Of a stretch of DNA of 64,000 nt, positions 44,788 through 57,416 are shown piece by piece. The notes under the pieces are model-generated. The model made no database searches and had not been told where the DNA came from. It saw only the letters and a program-made list of their open reading frames with translations. The translations under genes and the position numbers were made by a program. This DNA is from Orobanche coerulescens (lineage: Eukaryota; Streptophyta; Magnoliopsida; Lamiales; Orobanchaceae), in assembly GCA_033398695.1 (NCBI GenBank), contig CM065804.1, positions 8,479,001-8,543,000 of the forward strand, in the 5' to 3' direction. The first letter of the stretch is position 1. Each line of letters begins with the position of its first letter.

Positions 44788-45153
44788 GTGGATGTATGTA
44801 TTGCATTCAGGTTTTGGGGAGCATAGCACAGGGTCTGCATGAAGAATGGTGAAAGATGATCGATACTAATCACATGAGGACCCGTTCATTGTTGTATTGG
44901 TTCAGTTGCACTTTAGTTTCACTGCAGTATTTTTCCCCATTGTACGAGAGTATTTTGTATTTGACCCATGCGTGGACAGTGGACATGTATTGAGATTGAG
45001 TTGTACGTATTTATTGAAAGACCAAATCGGTCTACTAAGCCATTTTAGCCTTAAAGTCATTGTTGAGATATTCGATGTTGTTACCAGCCTAGTAGATACT
45101 TGAGGAAAGGTTCTACGGCGTGTAATATCCCTGAGCGGATTGGGGATATTACA

Positions 45154-46638
45154 TAAATGATATCATATCTTATGTTGTGGAAACCTAGGTTGTCGGGTTT
45201 AGTGGTGTCTGCTGAGTTTTGTCTCGTCGGATTTTGTCTGACTGAGTCGTGTCGCGACGTGTCATCTGAGTTTGTTGGTCGTGATTAGTATTGTGGGGCG
45301 ATCATCATCTTCGTGCAACTTGTGGATGTAAGTCTCCCTTCTTTGTGATTGTGCCTCGTGTGATACGAGTTACTGGTACGATTATGTGTTAAGTGATGGA
45401 ACCCTTATGTAAATTTTTGGTTCCGTGATATGTGTTTATTCGAATCTCATATTTTGTTTATATGAGGAGCATTGTCGCCGTTTATGTCTTTTCGATTGTT
45501 GTTTATGTCCGCTGCTAATAATTTTCAAAATGATTTGCTCGTTTTGCAAGTATTTTGTTTTTGGAAGCCTTTGTGCTTAATACGGAATAGCGGTGTATTT
45601 GTGTGTGCTTTGCTCATCTTGGGAGGGTCCGACGAGGCCTCGAGGGAATCTATGAATTCACTCTGGATTCACGAGTTTGATTCGCTAGCCACCTCGGGTG
45701 GGTCCTTGGAGGACTCGAGTGGGACGAGTGGCTTCACCCCGGTCCTAGGCAAATTGATTGTTGACTGTTTGTTTTTCGGGAAGAGACATGTCTTTTGCTG
45801 AATTTGAACGACTTGACACGTGTGCTATGAGATGTGTAAACGAATGTTGTTACATGTGAGTTTTTGGGCATTCTAGCCTAATAGGTTTTTGAAAACCTTG
45901 AGTATCTTAAAATAAATTTCCAGACATACTTTTAAAATGGATTATTTTCTCACTGTACTTTCAAGGTGCCTTCTAGTGCCACGATATATTTCAAAATTAT
46001 TCCACTTTGAGGAGCAAAATATTTTTAGATATTTTCAATGATTTAGAAACACATTTGATTGGACCCGAGGGTCGAATATTTTTGAAAGTTTTTCACTAAA
46101 AGAAAAGTGTCCTCGTTTTTATCAAACGCAAGATGGTTTTCAAAGTCTCGATAACGATGTTTGTACTACTTTTTGAAAGGTAATACTCAAGATCAACTGG
46201 TGTTTCCAAATTATTTTCAAAAGGTGGTTTTTATTTTTAAAACCTATCATTCCTGTTTGCGGTCCGGGAATGTGTGTACGATGTTAACATTGTCGTTAGA
46301 GTGTTAGCCCTCTGATTTGTGATTGAATTGGTGGTGTGAGTGTTTAATCGTTCGCCACGCATTTGTGGTGTTAACCCTCTGTGAGAGGTGTGCTGTTGGT
46401 ATTTAATGTTGTCGTTTCGTGGTGGTTTGCGTGTTATCGCACCTGTGCGAGCTGTTAGAGCTTGAGTTTGTATGATCGTGTACATGTGTGATTGTTTCAT
46501 GATGTTTTGTAATTGTGTACTGGTTATCATTCGGGCAAGTTGAGATTGCCGAACGATGCCGTCGTTGCTGTGATGTTTGTATGTATGTTGCTTTATAATG
46601 GTAATCGTTGTATGTGTTGTGTGTTATGATATCCTGTT
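45154..46638 (+). mobile_element. Leader region of element B (no gene)
   Basis: The first 200 bp are homologous to the leaders of C and D, including CGACGTGTCATCTGAG and GCAACTTGTGGATGTAAG. The rest is T-rich and without a supported gene. The frame at 45472-45801 resembles nothing known and I leave it out. Confidence 0.6.
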
Positions 46639-47689
46639 GTGACGAGTGGCTGCTTATTTAGTATGCTGAGGGGCAGAGGTCGTGGTCGTGGTGACCGGAT
46701 GCGTGATCGGGATCATGCTACTGGTGATGGTGTTGGTATTGATGTTGCTACTATTTTGCAGCAGGTAGCTGCACAGATGACTCAGTTGACTCAAGCAGTT
46801 CAACGTAATTCAGATGTGACCCAGAACATTGGCGCAAATCAGTGGCTTCGAGAAGTGGTTCGCATGAATCCCCCTCGTATTGCTGGTGCCGCAGATGTGT
46901 TGTGTTGGGATGGTTGGCTTTTCCAGTTGGAAAAGATATTCGAGGTAGTTGATTGTCCAGAAGAAAGTAAGGTGCCAGTCGTTCAGTATCTTCTCGACAA
47001 AGATGCCTCTAGCTGGTGGGAGGCTGTTAAGCCCCGAGAACGTGTTGTCACGTGGGCAGAATTCCAGGGATTCATGAGATATGAGTTTTGTCCGGAACCG
47101 ATCAGAAACCATAGAATTAATGAATTCTTTTCGGCGAAACCGCAATATGTATTGCTGTCTCAAGTTATTGATTTTAGCAAACAGCTCAACTATGTACAGG
47201 ATTAAGTAAGGACGGAGGAGGACAAGATCTGTCATTTAGTAGGCGGATGAAGTCGGAGATTCGTCAATACATGGCAGGTCTCACTTGTACTTTCTTGAGA
47301 GATTATCAGAATATGGCGTTAGCCGATGAGCTATCCAGATTATCGACCGAGAATATGTCTGACTCGAAGAAATAGAAAATTGTTAGAACTTTTCAGGAAA
47401 TCAGGGGAGTAGGCCCCCTGAGGTTGGGACTTCGTTTCGTCATCCCTGGATGTTTCCTCGATCGCGTGATCAGAGGAGTAGTACCCCTGCAGTGAGTAAC
47501 GTGAGCAGCTCGAAGACATGTTATAACGGTAGTCGAGCAAGCCATACCGCGAAGAATTGTCGTTCACCGTTAGTCAGCTGTTTCGAGTGTGGATGGGTGG
47601 GTCACCGAGCCGTGCATTGTGAGTCTGTAGATGAGAGATTTGGGGATCGAGGTTGCGTCTCTGCTCCGAAAGGACAAGGAGGTGCCTAG
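46639..47689 (+). pseudogene. Degenerate gag of element B
   Basis: The frame 46639-47205 carries a Gly/Arg-rich start (RGRGRGRGDRMRDRD) and a Ty3/gypsy Gag domain with YLLDKDASSWWEAV and VTWAEFQGFMRYEF. It stops at 47205 and the coding signal continues with frameshifts. The zinc knuckle CFECGWVGHRAVHC appears at about 47580 in frame 47450-47689. No protease, reverse transcriptase or integrase follows before the PPT. The product would be a structural Gag only, now broken. Confidence 0.8.
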
Positions 47690-48042
47690 TGTGGTTTTTG
47701 AGGATTTTGGCGTAGTCCGAATTGTTTATGACTGCCCTTGTGGATCGTTTTGTGTTTATTTTCTGTTTTCTTGACTGTGCATGTTTTCTTATATTGGTAC
47801 CTCTTGCTTTGTGATTGTTCGGATAATTGAATCGATTGTACTATCTGTTTGATGACGCTTGTCACTTGTTGGTTTTATTATGTCTCTACCTGTGGCGTTG
47901 TGATGGTCGTCGTGGAGTGTGTTTTCACGCCGCATGTTTCTTTGCGTTGCTTGTAACGTTTCGCCGTTGGGCGTGAGTTTTCGGTTCTTGTGTATCTCGT
48001 TGAGTGTTTCCTGGTGGGATGTTGCTCCTCCCTACTCATTTT
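47690..48042 (+). other. 3' non-coding region of element B
   Basis: This T-rich stretch lies between the gag remnant and the PPT. Nothing recognisable is seen where pol would be expected. Confidence 0.5.
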
Positions 48043-48079
48043 AAGTTTCGGGACGAAACTTTTTTTAAGGAGGGTGGTA
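48043..48079 (+). other. PPT-side hairpin and polypurine tract of B
   Basis: AAGTTTCG (48043-48050) pairs with CGAAACTT (48054-48061) around GGA. A T-run and the purine tract AAGGAGGGTGGTA follow, ending at the LTR start 48080. Confidence 0.85.
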
Positions 48080-48380
48080 TGTAATATCCGCGATTTTTGA
48101 TTTTCGGTAAATTTATTTTTTGGGAAGGAGTCCGTTTTAACAGCTCATTTCTGACCGTTTCGTCATTATGAGAATGTTTAATTCTGCAGTTTTTGTCATC
48201 CGAGTTCGTTTCAATGTCGTTTTCTTGAGCTCCATGTTCTTGATCCTGAGTTGATTAGCGCATGCTAACCATCCGTTGTTAGCGCACGCTACGGGTGTGG
48301 TAGCACACGCTAACTGGAGGTACAGAAACAGTCCAGAGGCTATTGGACTGGGTTAAGACGTTGATCAGCGCACGCCATTC
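48080..48380 (+). mobile_element. Truncated 3' LTR of element B
   Basis: It starts TGTAATATCCGCG and follows the 5' LTR for about 300 bp, including four palindrome words, then breaks at about 48380 inside the array. The break joins it to an unrelated minus-strand RNase H fragment, so the 3' end and target duplication are lost. Confidence 0.85.
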
Positions 48381-48525
48381 ACCTCATACGGTTTAAGTTG
48401 TCGTGAAGCATAGGCGATAGTCTTATCATGCTGTAAGAGTACGCACCCAAGTCCTTGTCCTGATGCGTCACAATAATCGAATACCCGCCGATTCCCTGGG
48501 GCAGGGCTAAAACCGGCGCGGTAGT
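48381..48525 (-). pseudogene. Ty3/gypsy RNase H fragment, target of element A
   Basis: The minus strand encodes the start of a Ty3/gypsy RNase H domain with DASGQGLGCVL and [12 protein letters not shown], about 48 residues. It ends at 48525, where the Athila-like element begins. GTAGT at 48521-48525 is the expected left target copy. The other half should lie right of this window. Confidence 0.85.
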
Positions 48526-49638
48526 TGATTAGTGCATAATTGATCTAAAATTCATATACAAAATATTCCTTTTTCCGGGCATAATCGTACTGATTTGTGA
48601 TTAAAAATACATATTTTACAGATATGTCCAAACATGAGCTAAAAATGGTTATTTTACAGATTACTGACATGAAGCATCAAAAAGGACGGAAAACAAGATC
48701 AAATCCAACGACGGGAATTTTTCAAGGCAAAACGACCATACAACACGGCGCAAAAAGGACCGTGTTATGTAGGCCGTTTCACATACGGCGCAACAGGGGC
48801 CGTGTCTTGGACCGTTTCACACACGGCCGGCACTTAGCGCCGTGTCCTCGCGCGTATTCTGGAAGAGACCGAGTCACCACAAAACGGCGCACAACACGGG
48901 GCAAACTGGGCCGTTTTTCAGCAGATGCCATGCAAAAATAGTCCACTTTTGACCAACTTGTGAACTCAACCACAAGATATTTTTTTGGTCAAAAATCTGA
49001 AAATTCAAAGACATAGGTGAAGTGTGAACAAAGAATTAATCAAGATACTACAATAGATATTTTGAATTAAATAATCAATTGTATTCTTGAAAATTACCTA
49101 TAAAAGGACACCTTCACCCATGAAGAAAAATACGCATCTTCTTGCTAAGAAATACTCTTTTCTTTTAGCAATATATTTTCCTTAGAACTCTCAATTTTAG
49201 TTTGTATTTCATTTTTTGGTTTGAAGTTTTTCTTTCATTTGTAATTGAAAAGTGCTTGATCAATAAGCACTTAGTATTTTACTTAGTGTTTTACTTTCAA
49301 TTTTTGTAAGCTTGTAACCTTTGAACAAGTTTGAAGTTATAATTTGAAGTATATTTCTTGCACTTTGATACATCATATTCAAGTAAATTTTATCTATTGT
49401 CATTAAATTCTAGTAATTAAAAGTTTCTATATATATATTTTATATATTTCAATTATTTCTATTATAATTTTAGTATGTATAAACCAATGAGTAGCTAATC
49501 TTTCTTCCTAGGGGAAGGGGGATTTCTATTAGGTTATATATTGAGTATTTGATTGATTTAAACTATTTTTAGGACTAATTGGTTTAATAGAGATTGATCA
49601 TATCCTATTTTTACTAATGAAACCTTCTTGATTGATTG
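48526..49638 (+). mobile_element. Athila-like element A, 5' LTR, first part
   Basis: The LTR begins TGATTAGTGCATAATTGATC. It carries an array of ACGGCGC and GGCCGTG words (48733-48915), TATAAAAG at about 49100-49107, and a duplicated segment that is split by element C after 49638. The LTR continues at 57417. The matching 3' LTR starts at 61503 and is almost identical over the visible 510 bp. Confidence 0.85.
48733..48915 (+). promoter_or_regulatory. ACGGCGC/GGCCGTGT word array in Athila-like LTR
   Basis: About ten short words in both orientations (CACGGCGC, GGCCGTGT, ACGGCCGG, GGCCGTTT) lie in 180 bp, about 190 bp upstream of the TATA box. The 3' LTR repeats the array at 61710-61905 with a 13-bp insertion of CATCGCCGTTTTT. 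Confidence 0.7.
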
Positions 49639-52134
49639 TGTAACACCCCCAATCCGCTCAGGGATATTACACGCCGTAGAACCTTTCCTCAAGGATCTAC
49701 CACGCTGGTAACAACAATCGAACAGCTCGACAATGCCTTTAAGGCTAAAAGGACTCAGTAGACCGATTTGGCCTTTCAATAAAAACATACAACTCTAACA
49801 CATTACATGCCCACGCAGGGGTCGAATACAAAATGCTCCCGTACAACGGGGAAAAATACTGCATCTTTAATAAAATACAACTAAACCAATACGACATCAA
49901 TGGGTCCTCGTGTGATTAGTATCGTTCATCTTTCATCATCCTTCGTGCCGACCCTGTGCTATGCTCCAAAACCTGAATGCAAAAATAGACATCCACCCCC
50001 CGAATACTCGGGGGTTAGCAAAACTCCACTGTTTTGCTAGTGCAAGTACAAGTGCAAAAATACGAGCCATACAATACAAGTTCCAAGAACAATAATAATC
50101 AGGAATCCTCAAAGATCCAAACGTAAAGAAAAGTACTTCCCGAGGCAAGAGTTTGGGTAAACATTTCCAAAACCGAAAGATCGCAAATAAGGGAAACAAT
50201 TTACAAAACAGTTCAAAATGCCATCGAGAGTTTTAATAGAAAACAATTTAGGATTATAAAATCCTTCTCTTTCCAAAAATCAATAGGGTCACAGCCCAAA
50301 TGTTTTGTTTTCACAAATAGAAAACCGACAATAATTCACAGGGCCAGAGCCCAACATCACGTGTCCTCGACGGACATAAAATCAACAAAACATAATCGCA
50401 CACGCGCATCGCCTAGGACCGGGACGAAGCCACAAATCCCACTCGAGGCCTCGAAGGACCCTCCCGAGCTGGCTAGCGAAACAAATTACACACATCTCAC
50501 GGTTGGATCAATCGCTTGTTGTATCCTGGCCACATGATTGCATGCCATGTGCCACCGTAGATTATCTCAGGCTCTCACGGTTGGATCAATCACTTGTTGC
50601 ATCCTGACCACATGATCACGTGCCATGTGTCACCGTAGACCTTCAACCGTATCCACACATTCACACAAATAACATATCACATCAAGGATATTCAAACAAT
50701 TCACCCAGAGCATCAAACACTTAGCAAAACACCACGTCAAACCACAATGCACCGAAATGAAACAATATACGTCCACACGCAAATACCAAGTGCAACATCA
50801 ACACCAAACATATCCATAGAGTTCACATAGTCATTCTCAAACCACACCATTCACAAAACACACGCGTTTTGAAAGCAAGCCTTTAACAAGGCTAAACCGA
50901 ATCTTTTGAAAACTCATTTCAAACAATCAAACAACCACATAAAGACGATCACCAATTATCATATTCACAAAACAAGAATAGTATGGACAAGGTACTTGCC
51001 TCGAAATCACGATCGCAATAAGACGACGGATAGGACGCGGTCGAATAGCCCCGAACCCCCGAACAATACCAAGAACGTGATAGCACCACGAGTATTACGA
51101 GAATAACACCACGCGAATCATCAATCACCAAACGGGATTCAACATCGGAATGCTCGAACACCTATAAACCTCCGGAAGGAACAATAACACATGGTTACGA
51201 CGAGAATTAAGGCCAAAACAACGGAAATCCCAACAAACTATCAAAGGGAACTCATTCGAACATTTAATCGAACATTAAATGTTCAAGACCCTTCAAGAAC
51301 AAAGAAATCACCCCTCGGGTCGAACAAACCAAGGATACGAGTATCCAATCCGTAGAACAAGTTCAAAACAACGTTTATACAACAATTAATTGATCAAAAA
51401 CGGATTGGAATCGAAATCAAAAAGGAAAATCCCCAAATCTACAAAAACAAGGGTTCAAGCCAAAATACCTTGATTTGGATGAAGGATTCAAGTAGAGGTC
51501 GAAAATCTACAACAAGACTTGAGGTGGATGATCTCTACAAGTTTGGGAGCACTCAAATCGCCCAAAAATCGCCCACAAATCGCCTTAGATGGAAGGAGGA
51601 AGAAGAGAGGAGAAAAATAAAGTTTTCTCCTCGAAAATCTGCTAAAAACGCAGAAAAAGCCCGTGTGCCGCGGCACAGGATGAGTGTGCCGCGGCCCAGG
51701 GCCAAGAAAACGCCAGGAAATAGCTTAGTGCCGCGGCACAGCTGAAGTGTGCCGCGGCACAGTCTGACCCACTCCAACACGAAAAAGGCACATCGTATAG
51801 TCTTAGCTATTTCGACCATAACTCTCTCGTCTGGACTCCGATTGACTCACCGTTTGAACCATTGGAAAGCTAACTTGATGCTATATAATATTGCAAAGAT
51901 TCAGAATTTTTGGAGTTTCCAAGAATTAATGGTGACTTTACAAAGTCGAACTCCCACGTGAAAAAATCGATTAAGGACACGGATCTCAACAGAACGACAC
52001 CGAAACGAACTCGGATGACAAAAAGTGCAGAATTAATCATTCTCGGAATGACGAAACGGTCATGGTAGAGTTGTCAAAACGAACTCCGGCCGAAAAAAGA
52101 AATTTACCGAAAATCGAAAATTGCGGATATTACA
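49639..52134 (-). mobile_element. 3' LTR of element C
   Basis: This 2,496-bp LTR (plus-strand ends TGTAACACCCCC and GCGGATATTACA) pairs with 54924-57411. It carries the double hairpin (49997-50039), a two-copy minisatellite (50496-50641), a donor-like AAG|GTATTT (GT at 51468-51467) and the TGTGCCGCGGCACA array (51664-51761). GATTG at 49634-49638 is the left target copy. Confidence 0.93.
51664..51761 (-). promoter_or_regulatory. Palindrome array TGTGCCGCGGCACA, C 3' LTR
   Basis: Four words, two of them the perfect 14-bp palindrome, lie within 98 bp. The second copy at 56939-57038 has the same four words. On the minus strand an AT-rich TATA-like CTTTATTTTT follows about 40 bp further on. Confidence 0.82.
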
Positions 52135-54923
52135 TTCTACCCTCCTTAAAAGAAGTTTCGTCCCGAAACTTAAAACAAGTAGGGGGGAGCAATATATCCG
52201 AGAAAACTCGACGAGATACACAAAAATAGAAAACTTCACGGCGAAACGCTGCAAGAAATGCAAAGAGACATACGACGTGAAAACGCGCTCCACGACGACC
52301 AACACAACGCCACCGTAGAGACATAATAAAATCAATAAGTGACAAACGTCATCAAATAGATAGTACAATCAGATCGATTATCCGAACAATCACAAAACAC
52401 AATGAACGAAAATCAATACGATTGACCAACCTAACGGTTCATCAATCCAAACGCGAGTCAAACGTCAACAAACACGAATTCCACCGCCAAGGTTGGAAGA
52501 TCGAAAGCAGACCGATTTCCCAAACTTAAGGGAATTACGAAGGAGTCTGAATGTTCAACAATCACGAAACGAGATCAACAAAAACCGAACAATCAAACAA
52601 TCGAACCACAAAGATCGAGACAACAAAAATTGAACGATCATGTTCGGATCACGAAGGACAAGAAGGTTCAACCGACAACTCCGAGGTTCACATCTCGACT
52701 CGAGACAAAACATGATCCGGTGAAAACAACAAGATGCACACTCACATAAGATCCACAGGAAAGGGAATAACAATTGAAAAGTCACACGACGAACGAGTAA
52801 TTCCGAAACAATACCACCCTCGTTCGATTAACAAAAGTAAGGGACAGGGCAAGCTCAGAAAATGTTAACAAACATAAACGAGTCGACAGAGTCGAAAATA
52901 CAGAAGTTCCAAATCCGATCCACTTCGAATAAAAGAACTAGTAGAACCAAAAGATGGTACTTCCGAACAAGGTTCACAAGAATCGAACCGAACTCGGAAA
53001 AGTCACAGCGATAACCAGATCGACCCAAAACAAGATCACAGCTCGTTCGAACGATGAAACCGAAATACAGAACAAGCTCAGACAATATCAACGAACACGG
53101 GCGAATCGATAGACTGGAGAAAGAGAAAATATGGAAGCAAAAAATAATACGGGTATTATATTCGACCTCTTCTAAAAGAAAGTCGTCCCCGCAACTCACA
53201 ATAACGGAAACAAGGTAACAACACAAAAAGCAACCGACACAAAATCTCCTATGGGCCTCTCAGAGCCGATCCTGATAACAATGCTGAAGCGCAAACTCTG
53301 AAAGTCTCGGTAGCCAATTCGCAAAACTGAATTCAGTGACCCTCGAGTCCACACTCGAAATGTGTTACTGACGAGAAGGACAATTTGCACGTACATTCCC
53401 CCGGCACATCACGGTTGAAATGCCTCGGCTCGGCATACCGAAAATACAAATGCTAGATACAATGGAACATAACACCGCAAAACAACATACCGGAGATGCC
53501 AATTCAGCACAACGAGGAATCATAACACATATCATATATAACGATTACCATCGTAAAGTGATACACACACAAACACTACAACAACGACGGTATCGTTCGG
53601 CGACCTCAACGGCCCGAACGATAACCAGCACATAATTACAAACATCATGAAACAATCACACATGTGCATAAACGCACAAAAATCCAAGCTTTAACAACCC
53701 ACACTCGTGCGACAACACGCAAATCACCACGAGGTGATAAACAGTAAACACCAGTTCACACCTCTCACAGAGGGCTAGTACAACAAATGCGTGGCAACGC
53801 CTCGACATTCATGCCACCAATTCGATCATACTCGGGAGTAACATCATAACGACAAAGCAAACATCATACATACATATCCAGCCCTCAAACGGGAATGGAT
53901 AGGTTTTTAAAATGAAAACATCCTTTTGAAAATAATTTAGAAAAATGCCGGTTGATCTTGAGTATCACCTTTCAAGAAAAAGTACAAACGTGAAACATCG
54001 TTATCGAGACTTTGGAGAACCATCTCGCATTTGATAAAAATGAGGACACTTTCTTTTCGTGAAAAACTTTCGGAAATATTCGACCCTCGGGTCTAAGTAA
54101 AAGTGTTTATAAAACATTGAAAATATCTCAAGACATTTTTGGGCCCTCGAGGTAGAAGAATTTTGAAACATATTGTGGCACCTTGGATGTACCACGAGAA
54201 AATAATTCATTTTAAAAGTACGTCTCGAAATTTATTTTCTAAAATACTCAAGGTTTTCAAAGATAATTCAATGGGCTAGAATGCCCAAAAATTTCAGGTA
54301 ATCACATGGAATGTTATAACGCCGTGGGCCCCACGCCAGAACCCACCAGGCTAAAAACCATTTATAAAAATGCCAAAAAGGCTGATGACGGTGATATTTC
54401 AAAAACTCACAAAAGCCATTTACCAAAATACTAATACCGTCATAAGAATTTCGCCAAAATGATCAAGGCCATAATGCCAAAAACTCGGTTAAGGGAATCG
54501 GTTTTCGAAATCAAACTCAGTTGGCATAAATCCAAAAGCCATTTGAAAAAAAAAACTCACGCAGCGGATAAAAGAAATACAGTTCAACATGCACAATCCA
54601 GCAACACTACTCCTCACATGAACGAAATATGAGAGTCAAATAGTCACGTATCAAGAAATCAAAATCCATAAGAGGATTCCGTCACTTAACAAATAATCAT
54701 AAAAATAGCTCGTGTCACACGAGGCACAACACGAAGAAGGGAGACTTACATCCACGGTCGCCGCGAAGATGATGATCGCCCACGATACTAATCACGACCA
54801 ACAAACTCGGGGCGACGCGTCGCGACACGACTCAGTCAGATAAAATCCGACGAAACAAGACTCAAACAACACGACTTGACCCGACAGCCTAGGTTTCCTC
54901 AACCTAAGCTCCGATACCATTTA
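52135..54923 (-). mobile_element. Internal region of element C, no recognisable gene
   Basis: Next to the 3' LTR are the purine tract (inverse TTCTACCCTCCTT) and the PPT-side hairpin (52153-52171). Next to the 5' LTR is the primer site. Between them I find no gag, protease or pol motif on either strand, so C is a fully non-autonomous element with a 2.8 kb spacer. A second PPT-like junction occurs at about 53152-53200. The block 53440-53660 resembles the inverse of element B near 46480-46600, so part of the gag-upstream leader is shared. Confidence 0.8.
54908..54919 (-). other. Primer-binding site of element C (initiator tRNA-Met type)
   Basis: The minus strand reads TGGTATCGGAGC, four bases inside the LTR end at 54924. 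Confidence 0.87.
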
Positions 54924-57411
54924 TGTAACACCCCCAATCCGCTCAGGGATATTACACGCCGTAGAACCTTTCCTCAAGGATCTACCAGGCTGGTAACAAC
55001 AATCGAACAGCTCGACAATGCCTTTAAGGCTAAAAGGACTCAGTAGACCGATTTGGCCTTTCAATAAAAACATACAACTCTAACACATTACATGCCCACG
55101 CAGGGGTCGAATACAAAATGCTCCCGTACAACGGGGAAAAATACTGCAGCGGAAATAAAATACAACTAAACCAATACGACATCAATGGGTCCTCGTGTGA
55201 TTAGTATCGTTCATCTTTCATCATCCTTCGTGCCGACCCTGTGCTATGCTCCAAAACCTGAATGCAAAAATAGACATCCACCCCCCGAATACTCGGGGGT
55301 TAGCAAAACTCCACTGTTTTGCTAGTGCAAGTACAAGTGCAAAAATACGAGCCATACAATACAAGTTCCAAGAACAATAATAATCAGGAATCCTCAAAGA
55401 TCCAAACGTAAAGAAAAGTACTTCCCGAGGCAAGAGTTTGGGTAAACATTTCCAAAACCGAAAGATCGCAAATAAGGTAAACAATTTACAAAAGCATTCA
55501 AAATGCCATCGAGAGTTTTAATAGAAAACAATTTAGGATTATAAAATCCTTCTCTTTCCAAAAATCAATAAGGTCACACCCAAATGTTTTGTTTTCACAA
55601 ATAGAAAACCGACAATAATTCACGGGGCGAGCCCAACATCACGTGTCCTCGACGGACATAAAATCAACAAAACATAATCGCACACGCGCATCGCCTAGAC
55701 CGGGACGAAGCCACAAATCCCACTCGAGGCCTCGAAGGACCCTCCCAGTGGCTAGCGAAACAAATCACACACATCTCACGGTTGGATCAATCGCTTGTTG
55801 TATCTGGCCACATGATTGCATGCCATGTGCCACCGTAGATTATCTCGAGCTCTCACGGTTGGATCAATCACTTGTTGCATCCGACCACATGATCACGTGC
55901 CATGTGTCACCGTAGACCTTCAACCGTATCCACACATTCACACAAATAACATATCACATCAAGGATATTCAAACAATTCACCCAGAGCATCAAACACTTA
56001 GCAAAACACCACGTCAAACCACAATGCACGAAATGAAACAATATACGTCCACACGCAAATACCAAGTGCAACATCAACACCAAACATATCCATAGAGTTC
56101 ACATAGTCATTCTCAAACCACACCATTCACAAAACACACGCGTTTTGAAAGCAAGCCTTTAACAAGGCTAAACCGAATCTTTTGAAAACTCATTTCAAAC
56201 AATCAAACAACCACATAAAGACGATCACCAATTATCATATTCACAAAACAAGAATAGTATGGACAAGGTACTTGCCTCGAAATCACGATCGCAATAAGAC
56301 GACGGATAGGACGCGGTCGAATAGCCCCGAACCCCCGAACAATACCAAGAACGTGATAGCACCACGAGTATTACGAGAATAACACCACGCGAATCATCAA
56401 TCACCAAACGGGATTCAACATCGGAATGCTCGAACACCTATAAACCTCCGGAAGGAACAATAACACATGGTTACGACGAGAATCAAGGCCAAAACAACGG
56501 AAATCCCAACAAACTATCAAAGGGAACTCATTCGAACATTAATCGAACATTAAATGTTCAAGACCCTTCAAGAACAAAGAAATCACCCCTCGGGTCGAAC
56601 AAACCAAGGATACGAGTATCCAATCCGTAGAACAAGTTCAAAACAACGTTTATACAACAATTAATTGATCAAAAGCAGTTGGAATCGAAATCAAAAAGGA
56701 AAATCCCCAAATCTATAAAAACAAGGGTTCAAGCCAAAATACCTTGATTTGGATGAAGGATTCAAGTAGAGGTCGAAAATCTACAACAAGACTTGAGGTG
56801 GATGATCTCTACAAGTTTGGGAGCACTCAAATCGCCCAAAAATCGCCCACAAATCGCCTTAGATGGAAGGAGGAAGAAGAGAGGAGAAAAATAAAGTTTT
56901 CTCCTCGAAAATCTGCTAAAAAACGCAGAAAAAGCCCGTGTGCCGCGGCACAGGATGAGTGTGCCGCGGCCCAGGGCCAAGAAAAACGCCCAGGAAATAG
57001 CTTAGTGCCGCGGCACAGCTGAAGTGTGCCGCGGCACACGATGACCCACTCCAACACGAAAAAGGCACATCGTATAGTCTTAGCTATTTCGACCATAACT
57101 CCCTAAATCGGACTCCGATTGACTCACCGTTTGAACCATTGGAAAGCTAACTTGATGCTATATAATATTGCAAAGATTCAGAATTTTTGGAGTTTCCAGG
57201 AATTAATGGTGACTTTACAAAGTCGAACTCCCACGTGAAAAAATCGATTAAGGACACGGATCTCAACAGAATGACACCGAAACGAACTCGGATGACAAAA
57301 AGTGCAGAATTAATCATTCTCGGAATGACGAAACGGTCATGGTAGAGTTGTCAAAACGAACTCCGGCCGAAAAAAGAAATTTACCGAAAATCAAAAATTG
57401 CGGATATTACA
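54924..57411 (-). mobile_element. 5' LTR of element C
   Basis: This 2,488-bp LTR is flanked on the right by GATTG (57412-57416), matching 49634-49638. It has the double hairpin at 55282-55324, a minisatellite at about 55774-55918, a donor-like site with GT at 56742-56741 and the palindrome array at 56939-57038. It differs from the 3' LTR mainly at CAG, CTG and CCTGG sites. Confidence 0.93.
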
Positions 57412-57416
57412 GATTG

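Larger units (their letters stand above)
42603..45153 (+). mobile_element. 5' LTR of non-autonomous element B
   Basis: The 2,551-bp LTR begins TGTAATATCTGCG and ends GGGGATATTACA. It has a palindrome array at 42774-43109, TATATAAAT at 43121-43129, AAG|GTATTT with GT at 43302, a TA microsatellite near 43898-43916, a three-copy minisatellite at 44043-44308 and the double hairpin at 44745-44787. It is followed by a decayed primer site (TGATATCATATC near 45158). No gene is present. Confidence 0.88.

Noticed and set aside
45472..45801. 109-residue frame in the leader of element B
   Set aside because: Composition matches non-coding LTR-leader DNA and the homologous parts of C and D are not open.
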